Below are positions 56,935 to 64,000 of a DNA stretch of 64,000 nt, piece by piece. Source of the DNA: Rhizobium sullae (GTDB lineage: Bacteria > Pseudomonadota > Alphaproteobacteria > Rhizobiales > Rhizobiaceae); the NCBI RefSeq assembly GCF_025200715.1, contig NZ_CP104143.1, forward strand, positions 1 to 64,000, in the 5' to 3' direction. The position numbers and the translations under genes were made by a program. Every line of letters starts with the position of its first letter. Within the stretch, counting starts at the first letter, position 1. Below the pieces are notes generated by a model. That model saw nothing but the letters and a program-made list of their open reading frames with translations, ran no database searches and was not told the DNA's origin.

Positions 56935-57834
56935 TTATATCTTGTTTGCGACTTCGGCGGACAAGGGAATGGATGGCTGTGCTCCAGCCTTGAGGCAGGC
57001 CAGCGAGCCGGCGATGGCGGCCCGGCGCAGCGAAGCCTCGAAGTCGAGGCCTTCATCGAGGCTTGCGGCAAAGTAGCCGCAGAACGTATCGCCAGCGCCG
57101 ACGGTATCCACCGGCTCGATTTTCAGTCCCTTCGCTCGTGTAACGACACCATCCCGGATTGCGATCACGCCGTCTGCGCCGAGCGTCACGATCAATGTCT
57201 GTCCGGTCTCTTCGTGCAGGCGCCTTAACGCCGTTTCGCGGTCAGCTGTGCTCATGTTGTCCTGGCCGGCAAGCCGCTCGAACTCCGTCTCGTTGGCAAT
57301 GACGATATCGGCGAGACGCCCGAGCCGTGGGGCGTCCGCAATAAGCGGGGCGAGATTGAGGACGGTCGTGACGCCCTTGACCTTGGCTGCGGTTAGCGCA
57401 CGCTCAACCGCCGGCGCCGGCACCTCGAACTGCAGCATCAGGATATCGCCTTTGCTCATGGCGCCGATTGCCGCATCGGCGTCCCCAGCCGTGATAGTCC
57501 CGTTTGCGCCCGGCACGACGGCGATCATGTTCTCGCCGTCTCCACCAACAAGAATCAGCGCTGTTCCGGTCGGCCCTTCGACATGCTTGACGCCCGCAAG
57601 GCGGGTGCCTGCCTGATCGAGAAGCGCAAGCGCCGGAGCAGCGAATTCATCCTTGCCGACTGCGCCCACCATATGGACCACTCGGCCGGCACGTCGCGCG
57701 GCCAATGCCTGGTTGGCTCCCTTGCCGCCGGCCGCCGTTGCAAAGCCGTTGCCGGCCACCGTTTCGCCGGGCTTCGGCAGGCGATCGGTCGTGGCGATGA
57801 GGTCCATGTTGATGGAGCCGAAAACTGTGATCAT
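56935..57834 (-). CDS. rbsK: Ribokinase
   Basis: A 299-residue PfkB-family sugar kinase that phosphorylates ribose at O5. The substrate motif AAGGKGANQALAARRAG near residue 40 and the catalytic GAGDTFCGYFAASL near residue 240 are present. The start at 57834 (MITVFGSINMDLIAT) is family-like; the frame is open 18 more codons and overlaps rmuC by 4 bases. No ribose transporter is nearby; it could salvage ribose made by the nucleoside hydrolase in this window, which is only a guess. Confidence 0.92.
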   Translation of the reverse strand: MITVFGSINMDLIATTDRLPKPGETVAGNGFATAAGGKGANQALAARRAGRVVHMVGAVGKDEFAAPALALLDQAGTRLAGVKHVEGPTGTALILVGGDGENMIAVVPGANGTITAGDADAAIGAMSKGDILMLQFEVPAPAVERALTAAKVKGVTTVLNLAPLIADAPRLGRLADIVIANETEFERLAGQDNMSTADRETALRRLHEETGQTLIVTLGADGVIAIRDGVVTRAKGLKIEPVDTVGAGDTFCGYFAASLDEGLDFEASLRRAAIAGSLACLKAGAQPSIPLSAEVANKI

Positions 57835-57884
57835 AAAGGGTTTCCCGTCATGCTTCTTATGCGGACGGACACTGCCCGATGGGC

Positions 57885-59108
57885 TCACTCTTCGTCAACC
57901 ACCCGGAGTTTAAGAAGCCCGGTGCGGCTCTCGACCGACTTTGCCGGAGGTCCGCTTTCACGTTCCTCCTTGAGTGCTCCTCCGCCCTCGAATTCCAGCG
58001 CTTCGATTTTTGCGCCGCGTTTGGAGAGCTTGTCAGTGGATGTGATGATCTGATCAATATCCCGCTGTGCCTGGGAAAAATGAGTCTGCAGTTTGCGAAC
58101 GCGCTCATCAAGCCGCCCGAGATCATCCATCAGGATTGCTACCTCACCCTGGATGACGTGCGCTTGCGCCTGCATGCGCTGATCCTTCAAAACGGCTTGG
58201 ATGACCTGGATCGACAGCATCAGCAGCGAAGGCGAAACGATGACGATGCGGGAACGATGCGCTTTCTGGACGATCGGCTCGAAATTCTCGTGGATTTCAG
58301 CGAAGATCGATTCCGAAGGAACGAAGAGAAATGCCGTCTCCTGTGTCTCACCTTGGATAAGATACTTCTCCGAGATATCGCGGATATGGATTTCCATGTC
58401 GCGGCGGAATTGTTGCGAGGCAAGTTTGGTGGCGTCCGGATTGCCCGCGTCGCGAATGGCATTCCATGCTTCGAGAGGAAATTTGGCATCGATGACCAGG
58501 GGCGGTGCACTGTTCGGCATGCGCACGGTGCAGTCCGGCCGCGAGCCGTTTGAAAGCGTCTGCTGGAAAGCATAGGCACCCATCGGCAGGCCGTCGGCGA
58601 CGATTGTCTCCATGCGGGACTGGCCGAAGGCGCCGCGCGTTTGCTTGTTGGAGAGGATAGCCTGAAGCCCGACGACGTCTTTCGCCAGTGTCTGGATGTT
58701 GTTCTGAGCCGCATCGATGACGGCAAGCCGTTCCTGCAGTCGCTGAAGGTTCTCGTGCGTCGATTTCGTCTGTTCGCTGATTGTCGTGTTAACGCGTTGC
58801 GACATGCCGTCGAGGCGCTGACCGATTGCTTGGTTGAGTTCGGCCTGACGTGTGCCGAAGACCTCAGCCATCGTCGAGATGCGTCCCTTCATCTCGGCCT
58901 GGATCTTCAGAAGCTCGGACATCCGGGCATCGGCTTCCGCGGCCCGGATCGCTGCCTCCTCATTCTGCTCGCGGCGGAGATTGCCGTTCCTGAACAGCAA
59001 AAACACGAGCACCACGACAACAACCGCAATAGCGCCGCCGGCAAGAGCAAGGATGACGGGGCTGAGCCCTGCGAGCGAAATCGTCAGCGAGTCGGTAGCG
59101 TTGTTCAT
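57885..59108 (-). CDS. rmuC: DNA recombination protein RmuC
   Basis: A 407-residue protein with an N-terminal membrane helix (residues 16-41, PVILALAGGAIAVVVVVLVF), a long coiled coil (about 60-130) and the RmuC nuclease-like domain (MPNSAPPLVIDAKFPLEAW, TAFLFVPSESIFAEIHE, IVIVSPSLLMLSIQVIQAVL). RmuC limits rearrangements at inverted repeats in E. coli. It lies upstream of rbsK on the minus strand. Confidence 0.93.
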   Translation of the reverse strand: MNNATDSLTISLAGLSPVILALAGGAIAVVVVVLVFLLFRNGNLRREQNEEAAIRAAEADARMSELLKIQAEMKGRISTMAEVFGTRQAELNQAIGQRLDGMSQRVNTTISEQTKSTHENLQRLQERLAVIDAAQNNIQTLAKDVVGLQAILSNKQTRGAFGQSRMETIVADGLPMGAYAFQQTLSNGSRPDCTVRMPNSAPPLVIDAKFPLEAWNAIRDAGNPDATKLASQQFRRDMEIHIRDISEKYLIQGETQETAFLFVPSESIFAEIHENFEPIVQKAHRSRIVIVSPSLLMLSIQVIQAVLKDQRMQAQAHVIQGEVAILMDDLGRLDERVRKLQTHFSQAQRDIDQIITSTDKLSKRGAKIEALEFEGGGALKEERESGPPAKSVESRTGLLKLRVVDEE

Positions 59109-59231
59109 TCGCGCACAATAACAAACTCGGCGGCAATGGCTAGATCAAAACGTGAACAAATCCACGGCGCAATTTCCGGGGCAAAGTGCCGCAGCACTGT
59201 GGCACCAAACAACCGAAAATCGCAGCCCAGT

Positions 59232-59246
59232 TTAACGAATGCTCAA
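59232..59246 (+). promoter_or_regulatory. Near-consensus CtrA-type site before the globin-coupled receptor
   Basis: TTAA-N7-TCAA differs by one base from the CtrA consensus TTAA-N7-TTAA, and the second half is followed by CCAT as in extended CtrA sites. It lies about 70 bases before the receptor start codon. CtrA controls motility and chemotaxis genes in Alphaproteobacteria. One mismatch in an eight-base pattern makes chance likely. Confidence 0.3.
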
Positions 59247-59313
59247 CCATATTTGCGAATTGTCCTTTCCAGACAAACCCTTATCGCACCATGCGCCAGG
59301 ATAGAGATACACC

Positions 59314-60810
59314 ATGACCAGCCAGCAATCCGCAAATGCCCTCAAGCAGCGCCTCGATTTCATCGAACTCGATAGCGAGGCGCGCAGGACGATACGCGAG
59401 TTGCGGCCGGTGATCGGCGAACTGATCGGCGGCGCACTGGATAAGTTCTATGGAAAGATCGCTAGGACGCCCGCGGTCGCCGGCTTCTTTTCTGACAAGG
59501 CACATATCGGCGGTGCCAAGAAGCGCCAGGAGGATCACTGGGCAAACCTCGCCGGGGGCAATTTCGATGAAAGCTATGTGAATGGCGTTACCGCCGTCGG
59601 CAGCGCCCATGCCCGGATCGGGCTCGAACCGCGCTGGTATATCGGCGGTTATGCGATCGTCATCGCGGAACTCGTCAAAGGCATTATGGAAAAGCAGTGG
59701 CCGTCACGCTTCGGCCGTCAGCAGGGCAAGGCGCTTGCCGAAAAGCTCACGTCGGTCATCAAGGCCAGTATGCTCGATATGGATTATTCGATCTCTGTCT
59801 ATCTCGATGCGCTGGAAGAGAAGCGGCGCAAGCTTGAAGAGGAGCGAGCCAAGGCCGAAGCCGATCAGGCGATTGCGCTCGAGCACCTGCGCCGCGGCTT
59901 GGAAGCTCTTTCAAAGGGCGATCTCGAAGCAACGTTGCCGGCCAATCTGCCGGCCAATTTTCGGCACATGGCGGAGGATTATAACCGCGCCGCCGCGGCC
60001 CTTCGCGCCTCCTTCGCATCGGTGCGCAACAGTTCCGGCGAAATCTTGAGCGGCACGGACGTAATTTCCAAGGCGACCGACGATCTGGCGATGCGCACGG
60101 CGCAGCAGGCGGCCGGCATTGAGGAGAGCTCCGCTGCGCTCCAGCAGCTCTCCGTCAGTGTTGGCCAGACCGCAGCAAACGCTGAGAAGGCATCCGGTGC
60201 GGTGCGCGAGACGCAGGAGAAGGCGAAGAGCTCAGGGGATCTCGTGACAAGCGCGGTGTCGGCCATGGCGGGCATCGAGAAGTCGTCTGCCGAGATAGCC
60301 AAGATCATCGGCGTCATTGACGAAATCGCCTTCCAGACGAACCTTCTGGCACTTAACGCCGGCGTTGAGGCCGCGCGTGCCGGCGAGGCGGGCAAGGGCT
60401 TTGCCGTCGTCGCACAGGAAGTGCGTCAGCTCGCGCAGCGCACTGCCGATGCAGCCAAGGAGATCAAGAACCTGATCTCGGAAAGCTCCATCCAGGTGAA
60501 CGAAGGCGTCGGCATCGTCAGCAGTACCGGCGAGGCACTTAGCGATATGATCAGCCGCATCGACATCATCAACCGCTTCGTCGCAGATATCGCAGCGGCG
60601 GCGCGTGATCAGGCGACAGGTGTCAACGAGGTCAGCATTGCGATCCGCAACATGGACACGATCACGCAGCAGAACTCGAGCATGGTAGAACGTACCTCGG
60701 CAGAGACACGTCACCTGCGCGCGGAGGTTGATACCCTCGTGGCGCTGCTGCAGCGCTTCAATATCCGCTCGCAGGAGCGCCAGGCGCCGGCATCCCGCCG
60801 CGCAGCCTGA
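59314..60810 (+). CDS. Globin-coupled soluble chemoreceptor (HemAT-like aerotaxis transducer)
   Basis: A 498-residue cytoplasmic receptor with no transmembrane helix. Residues 10-155 form a globin-coupled sensor domain; H99 in [18 protein letters not shown] is in the place of the proximal heme ligand of HemAT. A short coiled coil (about 160-185) and a HAMP-like stretch lead to the MCP domain with tip [27 protein letters not shown] (about 340-366). The tail RRAA lacks a CheR pentapeptide. The likely job is sensing oxygen for aerotaxis, as shown for similar rhizobial heme receptors. Confidence 0.9.
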   Translation: MTSQQSANALKQRLDFIELDSEARRTIRELRPVIGELIGGALDKFYGKIARTPAVAGFFSDKAHIGGAKKRQEDHWANLAGGNFDESYVNGVTAVGSAHARIGLEPRWYIGGYAIVIAELVKGIMEKQWPSRFGRQQGKALAEKLTSVIKASMLDMDYSISVYLDALEEKRRKLEEERAKAEADQAIALEHLRRGLEALSKGDLEATLPANLPANFRHMAEDYNRAAAALRASFASVRNSSGEILSGTDVISKATDDLAMRTAQQAAGIEESSAALQQLSVSVGQTAANAEKASGAVRETQEKAKSSGDLVTSAVSAMAGIEKSSAEIAKIIGVIDEIAFQTNLLALNAGVEAARAGEAGKGFAVVAQEVRQLAQRTADAAKEIKNLISESSIQVNEGVGIVSSTGEALSDMISRIDIINRFVADIAAAARDQATGVNEVSIAIRNMDTITQQNSSMVERTSAETRHLRAEVDTLVALLQRFNIRSQERQAPASRRAA

Positions 60811-60905
60811 CCGAATGCCAAAAATTCCGGAGGGCTGCGCAAAAAAGCGCCTTCAGGAGTTTCAGGATAATTCCCTAGCCGGAAAAGATAGGTTATGGGA
60901 ACGCC

Positions 60906-61421
60906 ATGACCATCAAGCCACTTATAATTCTTCCAGATCCCGTCCTCCGCCAGGTTTCCAAGCCGATCGAGCGGGTCGATGCCGATCTCAAGCGTCTTGC
61001 CGACGATATGCTGGAAACGATGTATGACGCGCCGGGCATCGGTCTGGCTGCAATTCAGGTCGGCGTGCCGCGCCGTATGCTGGTGATCGACGTTTCGCGC
61101 GAGGGCGAGGAAAAACAGCCGCAGGTCTTCATCAATCCGGAGCTCCTCAAGTCTTCGGGTGAGCGATCTGTCTATGAAGAAGGCTGCCTTTCCATCCCGG
61201 ACTACTATGCCGAGGTCGAGCGTCCGGCGGCTGTGACGGTCAAATACCTCGATCGCGACGGCAAGGAGCAGACGGTGGAGGCCGATGGCCTTCTCGCCAC
61301 TTGCCTACAGCATGAGATCGACCATTTGAACGGCGTACTCTTCATAGATCATATCTCGCGGCTGAAGCGCGAAATGGTGATCAAGAAGTTCACGAAGGCG
61401 GCGAAGTCGAAGGCGATTTAG
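60906..61421 (+). CDS. def: Peptide deformylase
   Basis: A 171-residue metallo-enzyme removing the formyl group from new proteins. The three motifs are [14 protein letters not shown]94LSIP and QH136E137IDH140LNG; Cys94, His136 and His140 bind the metal and Glu137 is catalytic. It starts a plus-strand run def-fmt-truA; fmt makes the formyl-Met-tRNA whose formyl group Def removes. Confidence 0.97.
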   Translation: MTIKPLIILPDPVLRQVSKPIERVDADLKRLADDMLETMYDAPGIGLAAIQVGVPRRMLVIDVSREGEEKQPQVFINPELLKSSGERSVYEEGCLSIPDYYAEVERPAAVTVKYLDRDGKEQTVEADGLLATCLQHEIDHLNGVLFIDHISRLKREMVIKKFTKAAKSKAI

Positions 61422-61459
61422 ACAGGGCGGCAGGCGGCCCTAAAACCTGGCGGGATAGA

Positions 61460-62395
61460 ATGTCGCTTCGCATCATTTTCATGGGAACGCCGGAGTTCTC
61501 GGTCCTGACCCTGCGCGAGTTGGCGGATGCGGGGCATCAGATCGTTGCGGTCTATACGCAGCCGCCGCGGCCGGGCGGACGGCGCGGTCTCGACCTGCAG
61601 AAGTCGCCGGTGCATCAGGCCGCCGAACTGCTCGGCCTGTCGGTCTTCACACCGGTCAATTTCAAGGAGCCGGAAGAACGGGAGCGCTTCCGGGCGCTCA
61701 ATGCGGATGTGGCGGTTGTCGTCGCCTATGGGCTGCTGCTGCCGGAGGCGATTTTGAACGGAACGCGCAACGGCTGCTACAATGGCCATGCCTCGCTGCT
61801 GCCGCGCTGGCGCGGCGCAGCACCCATCCAGAGAGCGATCATGGCAGGCGACGAAAAGACCGGCATGATGGTAATGAAGATGGACAAGGGGCTCGATACC
61901 GGCCCCGTCGCGTTGACCCGCGAAGTCGAGATCGGACCGAACATGACGGCCGGTGAACTGCATGACAAGCTGATGTACGTCGGCGCCAAGGCCATCGCTG
62001 AAGCTATGGTCAAGCTCGAAATGGACGACCTGCCGCTGACGCCGCAGCCGGAAGAGGGAGTCCTCTATGCCGCGAAGATCGACAAGGGCGAGACGCGGAT
62101 CGACTTCGGCAGGGATGCAAAGGACGTTCACAATCATATCCGCGGACTGTCGCCATTTCCGGGTGCCTGGTTCGAGATAGGGATCGGCGGCAAGCCGGAG
62201 CGGGTGAAGGTGTTGGGTTCGATGCCTGCCGAAGGGCAGGGGAACCCCGGAGAGGTGCTGACGGACGATCTGGTGGTTGCCTGCGGTTCCGGCGCGGTAC
62301 GGCTGACGAAGCTGCAGAAGGCCGGCGGCAAGCCGCTCGCCGCCGCCGATTTCCTGCGCGGGACGCCGCTTGCTATGGGCACGAGGCTTTCCTGA
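61460..62395 (+). CDS. fmt: Methionyl-tRNA formyltransferase
   Basis: A 311-residue enzyme adding a formyl group to initiator Met-t[22 protein letters not shown], the folate-binding [20 protein letters not shown] and [14 protein letters not shown] are the family motifs. It starts 38 bases after def and overlaps truA by one base. Confidence 0.97.
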   Translation: MSLRIIFMGTPEFSVLTLRELADAGHQIVAVYTQPPRPGGRRGLDLQKSPVHQAAELLGLSVFTPVNFKEPEERERFRALNADVAVVVAYGLLLPEAILNGTRNGCYNGHASLLPRWRGAAPIQRAIMAGDEKTGMMVMKMDKGLDTGPVALTREVEIGPNMTAGELHDKLMYVGAKAIAEAMVKLEMDDLPLTPQPEEGVLYAAKIDKGETRIDFGRDAKDVHNHIRGLSPFPGAWFEIGIGGKPERVKVLGSMPAEGQGNPGEVLTDDLVVACGSGAVRLTKLQKAGGKPLAAADFLRGTPLAMGTRLS

Positions 62396-63198
62396 TGCCG
62401 CGCTACCGCATGACGGTCGAATATGACGGCCGCGCCTATGTCGGCTGGCAACGGCAGGAAAACGGGCCGTCGGCACAGGGGGCGATCGAGAAGGCGATCC
62501 TGTCGGCGAGCGGCGAGACGGTGTCGATCCGCGGTGCGGGTCGCACGGATTCCGGCGTGCATGCAATGGGGCAGGTGATCCACGCCGATCTCGCGAAGGA
62601 ATGGTCGCCCTTCAAGTTGCAGAATGCGCTGAACGCCCATCTGAAGCTTGCCGGCGAGGCCGTCTCGATTCTCGACGTGACGGTGGCGAGCGAATTCTTC
62701 GACGCCCGCTTCTCGGCGCTCCGGCGGCATTATCTCTACCGCATCGTCAGCCGCCGCGCGCCGCTGGCGCTCGAAGCGGGCAAGGCCTGGTGGGTGCCAA
62801 AGGCGCTCGATCATGAGGTGATGCACGCGGCCGCCCAGATCCTGGTCGGCAAGCATGATTTTTCCACCTTCCGCTCCGCGCACTGCCAGGCAAACAGCCC
62901 GGTCCGCACGCTCGACCGGCTCGACGTGACGCGGAACGGCGAACTCATCGAAATCCGCGCAACGGCGCAGAGCTTCCTGCACAACCAGATCCGCTCCTTC
63001 GCTGGAACGCTGAAGCTCGCGGGAGAAGGCAAGTGGACGCCGGAGGATGTGCGTGCCGCGCTCGAAGCACGGGACCGCAAGGCCTGCGGTCCGGTCGCCC
63101 CGCCGGAGGGGCTTTATTTCATGCAGGTCGATTATCCGGCGGTGATCATCGACCGGCGCAAGCGGACGGAAGAAAATGGTGATGACGATCTGTCATGA
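62395..63198 (+). CDS. truA: tRNA pseudouridine(38-40) synthase TruA
   Basis: A 267-residue enzyme making pseudouridine in the anticodon arm. The catalytic Asp is D52 in [34 protein letters not shown] starts the protein, and [15 protein letters not shown] and [13 protein letters not shown] follow. The start overlaps the fmt stop by one base, so translation is probably coupled. Confidence 0.97.
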   Translation: MPRYRMTVEYDGRAYVGWQRQENGPSAQGAIEKAILSASGETVSIRGAGRTDSGVHAMGQVIHADLAKEWSPFKLQNALNAHLKLAGEAVSILDVTVASEFFDARFSALRRHYLYRIVSRRAPLALEAGKAWWVPKALDHEVMHAAAQILVGKHDFSTFRSAHCQANSPVRTLDRLDVTRNGELIEIRATAQSFLHNQIRSFAGTLKLAGEGKWTPEDVRAALEARDRKACGPVAPPEGLYFMQVDYPAVIIDRRKRTEENGDDDLS

Positions 63199-63222
63199 CC
63201 TGGCCTACGCGAGATCGTTGAC

Positions 63223-63819
63223 CTAGACCGGATAAATGCCAAGGAAGCGCTGGAGATATTCAGCGAAGATCATGGTCGGCACCAGCAGAGCCAGCGTCAG
63301 CGCCCCGACCATCAGCCCGTGGCCGTGGAAGATCATCCGCAAAATCCTTGCAAGCATGAAGACCTGCGCCATCATGAAGACCAAGAGCAGGACCGACACG
63401 ACGCTGATGGCGCCGGGAATGAAGAAGACCAGCGCCAGCAGCAGACCGTTGATGTAGGAAAGCGGCACGCCCAGCCAGTTGACGCTGACGACCACGGCGG
63501 CAAAGCGATCACCCATGCGGAAGGCAAACAGCAACAGTCCAGCAAAGACCAGCGGCACGAACCAGTTGGCGATTTCGACCAGACCCAAGCGGAAATAGAA
63601 GGGCAGGCCGACGTCGACATGCGGCGGCATCGACTGCAGGAAAGCCTGACGCCACCAGAGCCACGAAATACCCATCGGCGGCAGGCACCAGGCCATCGCC
63701 CAGAAAGAGCGGTTGACGCCCCGGTCCGACATGTCGAGAAACCGGAAGCCGCGCGTATCCATACGGATCAGCAGCCACAAACCCGACAGATAGTATTGAA
63801 CCTCTCTAAGCCCCGGCAT
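63223..63819 (-). CDS. Conserved integral membrane protein of unknown function
   Basis: A 198-residue protein with about five hydrophobic helices (near residues 38-58, 82-103, 104-125, 126-152 and 168-188). The N-terminal 30 residues ([31 protein letters not shown] in parts) are amphipathic. I do not recognise a family; proteins like it occur next to dapE in rhizobia. Its start overlaps the end of dapE by 14 bases, so it is co-transcribed with it. Confidence 0.8.
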   Translation of the reverse strand: MPGLREVQYYLSGLWLLIRMDTRGFRFLDMSDRGVNRSFWAMAWCLPPMGISWLWWRQAFLQSMPPHVDVGLPFYFRLGLVEIANWFVPLVFAGLLLFAFRMGDRFAAVVVSVNWLGVPLSYINGLLLALVFFIPGAISVVSVLLLVFMMAQVFMLARILRMIFHGHGLMVGALTLALLVPTMIFAEYLQRFLGIYPV

Positions 63820-64000
63820 TCACAAACCAGCGCTCGATAAAGGCTTCATAGATCTGCGTCAGCGTTTCGAGATCGGAAACGGTAACGCGTTCATCGACCA
63901 TGTGCATGGTCTGCCCGACGAGCCCGAATTCGACGACCGGGCAATAATCCTTGATGAAACGCGCGTCCGACGTGCCGCCGGTGGTCGAAAGCTTCGGTGC
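63806..64000 (-). CDS. dapE: Succinyl-diaminopimelate desuccinylase, C-terminal part (cut by window edge)
   Basis: The last 64 codons read [20 protein letters not shown], then [18 protein letters not shown], and end [16 protein letters not shown] and the [13 protein letters not shown] motif with the metal-binding His are signatures of DapE, an M20 metallopeptidase of the lysine/diaminopimelate pathway. The 5' part lies beyond the window. Confidence 0.9.
   Translation of the reverse strand, partial: APKLSTTGGTSDARFIKDYCPVVEFGLVGQTMHMVDERVTVSDLETLTQIYEAFIERWFVNAGA

Noticed and set aside
61418..62566. 382-codon minus-strand frame opposite fmt
   Set aside because: Arg/His-rich shadow frame; fmt on the other strand has every catalytic motif.

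Overview
The window looks like chromosomal DNA of a Rhizobium species (Alphaproteobacteria, Hyphomicrobiales), probably close to the R. etli / R. leguminosarum / R. tropici lineage. The evidence is protein content and gene order: dnaA, rph and hrcA divergent, grpE, a PraR/PhrR-type regulator beside metK, a Mur-type Fur, murJ-glnD-mutS-tme-olsB, sppA-ihfB, and lptC-lptA-lptB-rpoN-hpf-ptsN. The DNA is GC-rich and densely coding. I saw no rRNA, tRNA, insertion sequence, phage gene or CRISPR array. The content is mostly housekeeping.

Layout. Positions 1-2767 hold dnaA and a saccharopine-dehydrogenase-like oxidoreductase. Positions 2764-6900 hold an iron island: TonB-dependent siderophore receptor, FhuF-type reductase and Tat-exported binding protein, behind a candidate RirA operator. 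A LysR regulator and an EamA exporter diverge at 7-9 kb. The rph-VOC-rdgB-hemW run diverges from hrcA-grpE. A heat-shock pair (hsp20 and a DUF1150 gene) at 15.2-16 kb carries a candidate RpoH promoter and a candidate ROSE-type RNA thermometer. From 27 kb down to 16 kb a long minus-strand block reads tsaB, rimI, mur, olsA, miaB, phoH, ybeY, a CBS-domain protein, lnt, praR, metK, trmB. Next come nfu, a universal stress protein, trpS, a secreted M15-type peptidase, murJ, glnD, mutS, tme, olsB, a hybrid histidine kinase, lspA, two RNA methyltransferases, a CoxG-like protein, ihfB and sppA.

Positions 49.6-54.3 kb hold the LPS-transport genes lptC, lptA and lptB, then the usual rpoN, hpf, ptsN. The rpoN is the most surprising object in the window. 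Its whole 5' third (sigma-54 regions I and II) is missing, while the core-binding and DNA-binding parts, including the RpoN box, are intact and in frame. No usable start codon lies before the middle of the core-binding domain. I annotate it as a pseudogene or deletion allele. The window ends with two chemoreceptors (a membrane dCACHE receptor with a C-terminal WEEF tail, and a soluble globin-coupled receptor), ribokinase, rmuC, def-fmt-truA, a membrane protein and the 3' end of dapE.

I did not find an obviously new defence or biosynthetic system. The leads worth following are the truncated rpoN, the hsp20 thermometer/promoter combination, the iron island that lacks its permease and ATPase, and a kinase with a degenerate middle receiver domain.
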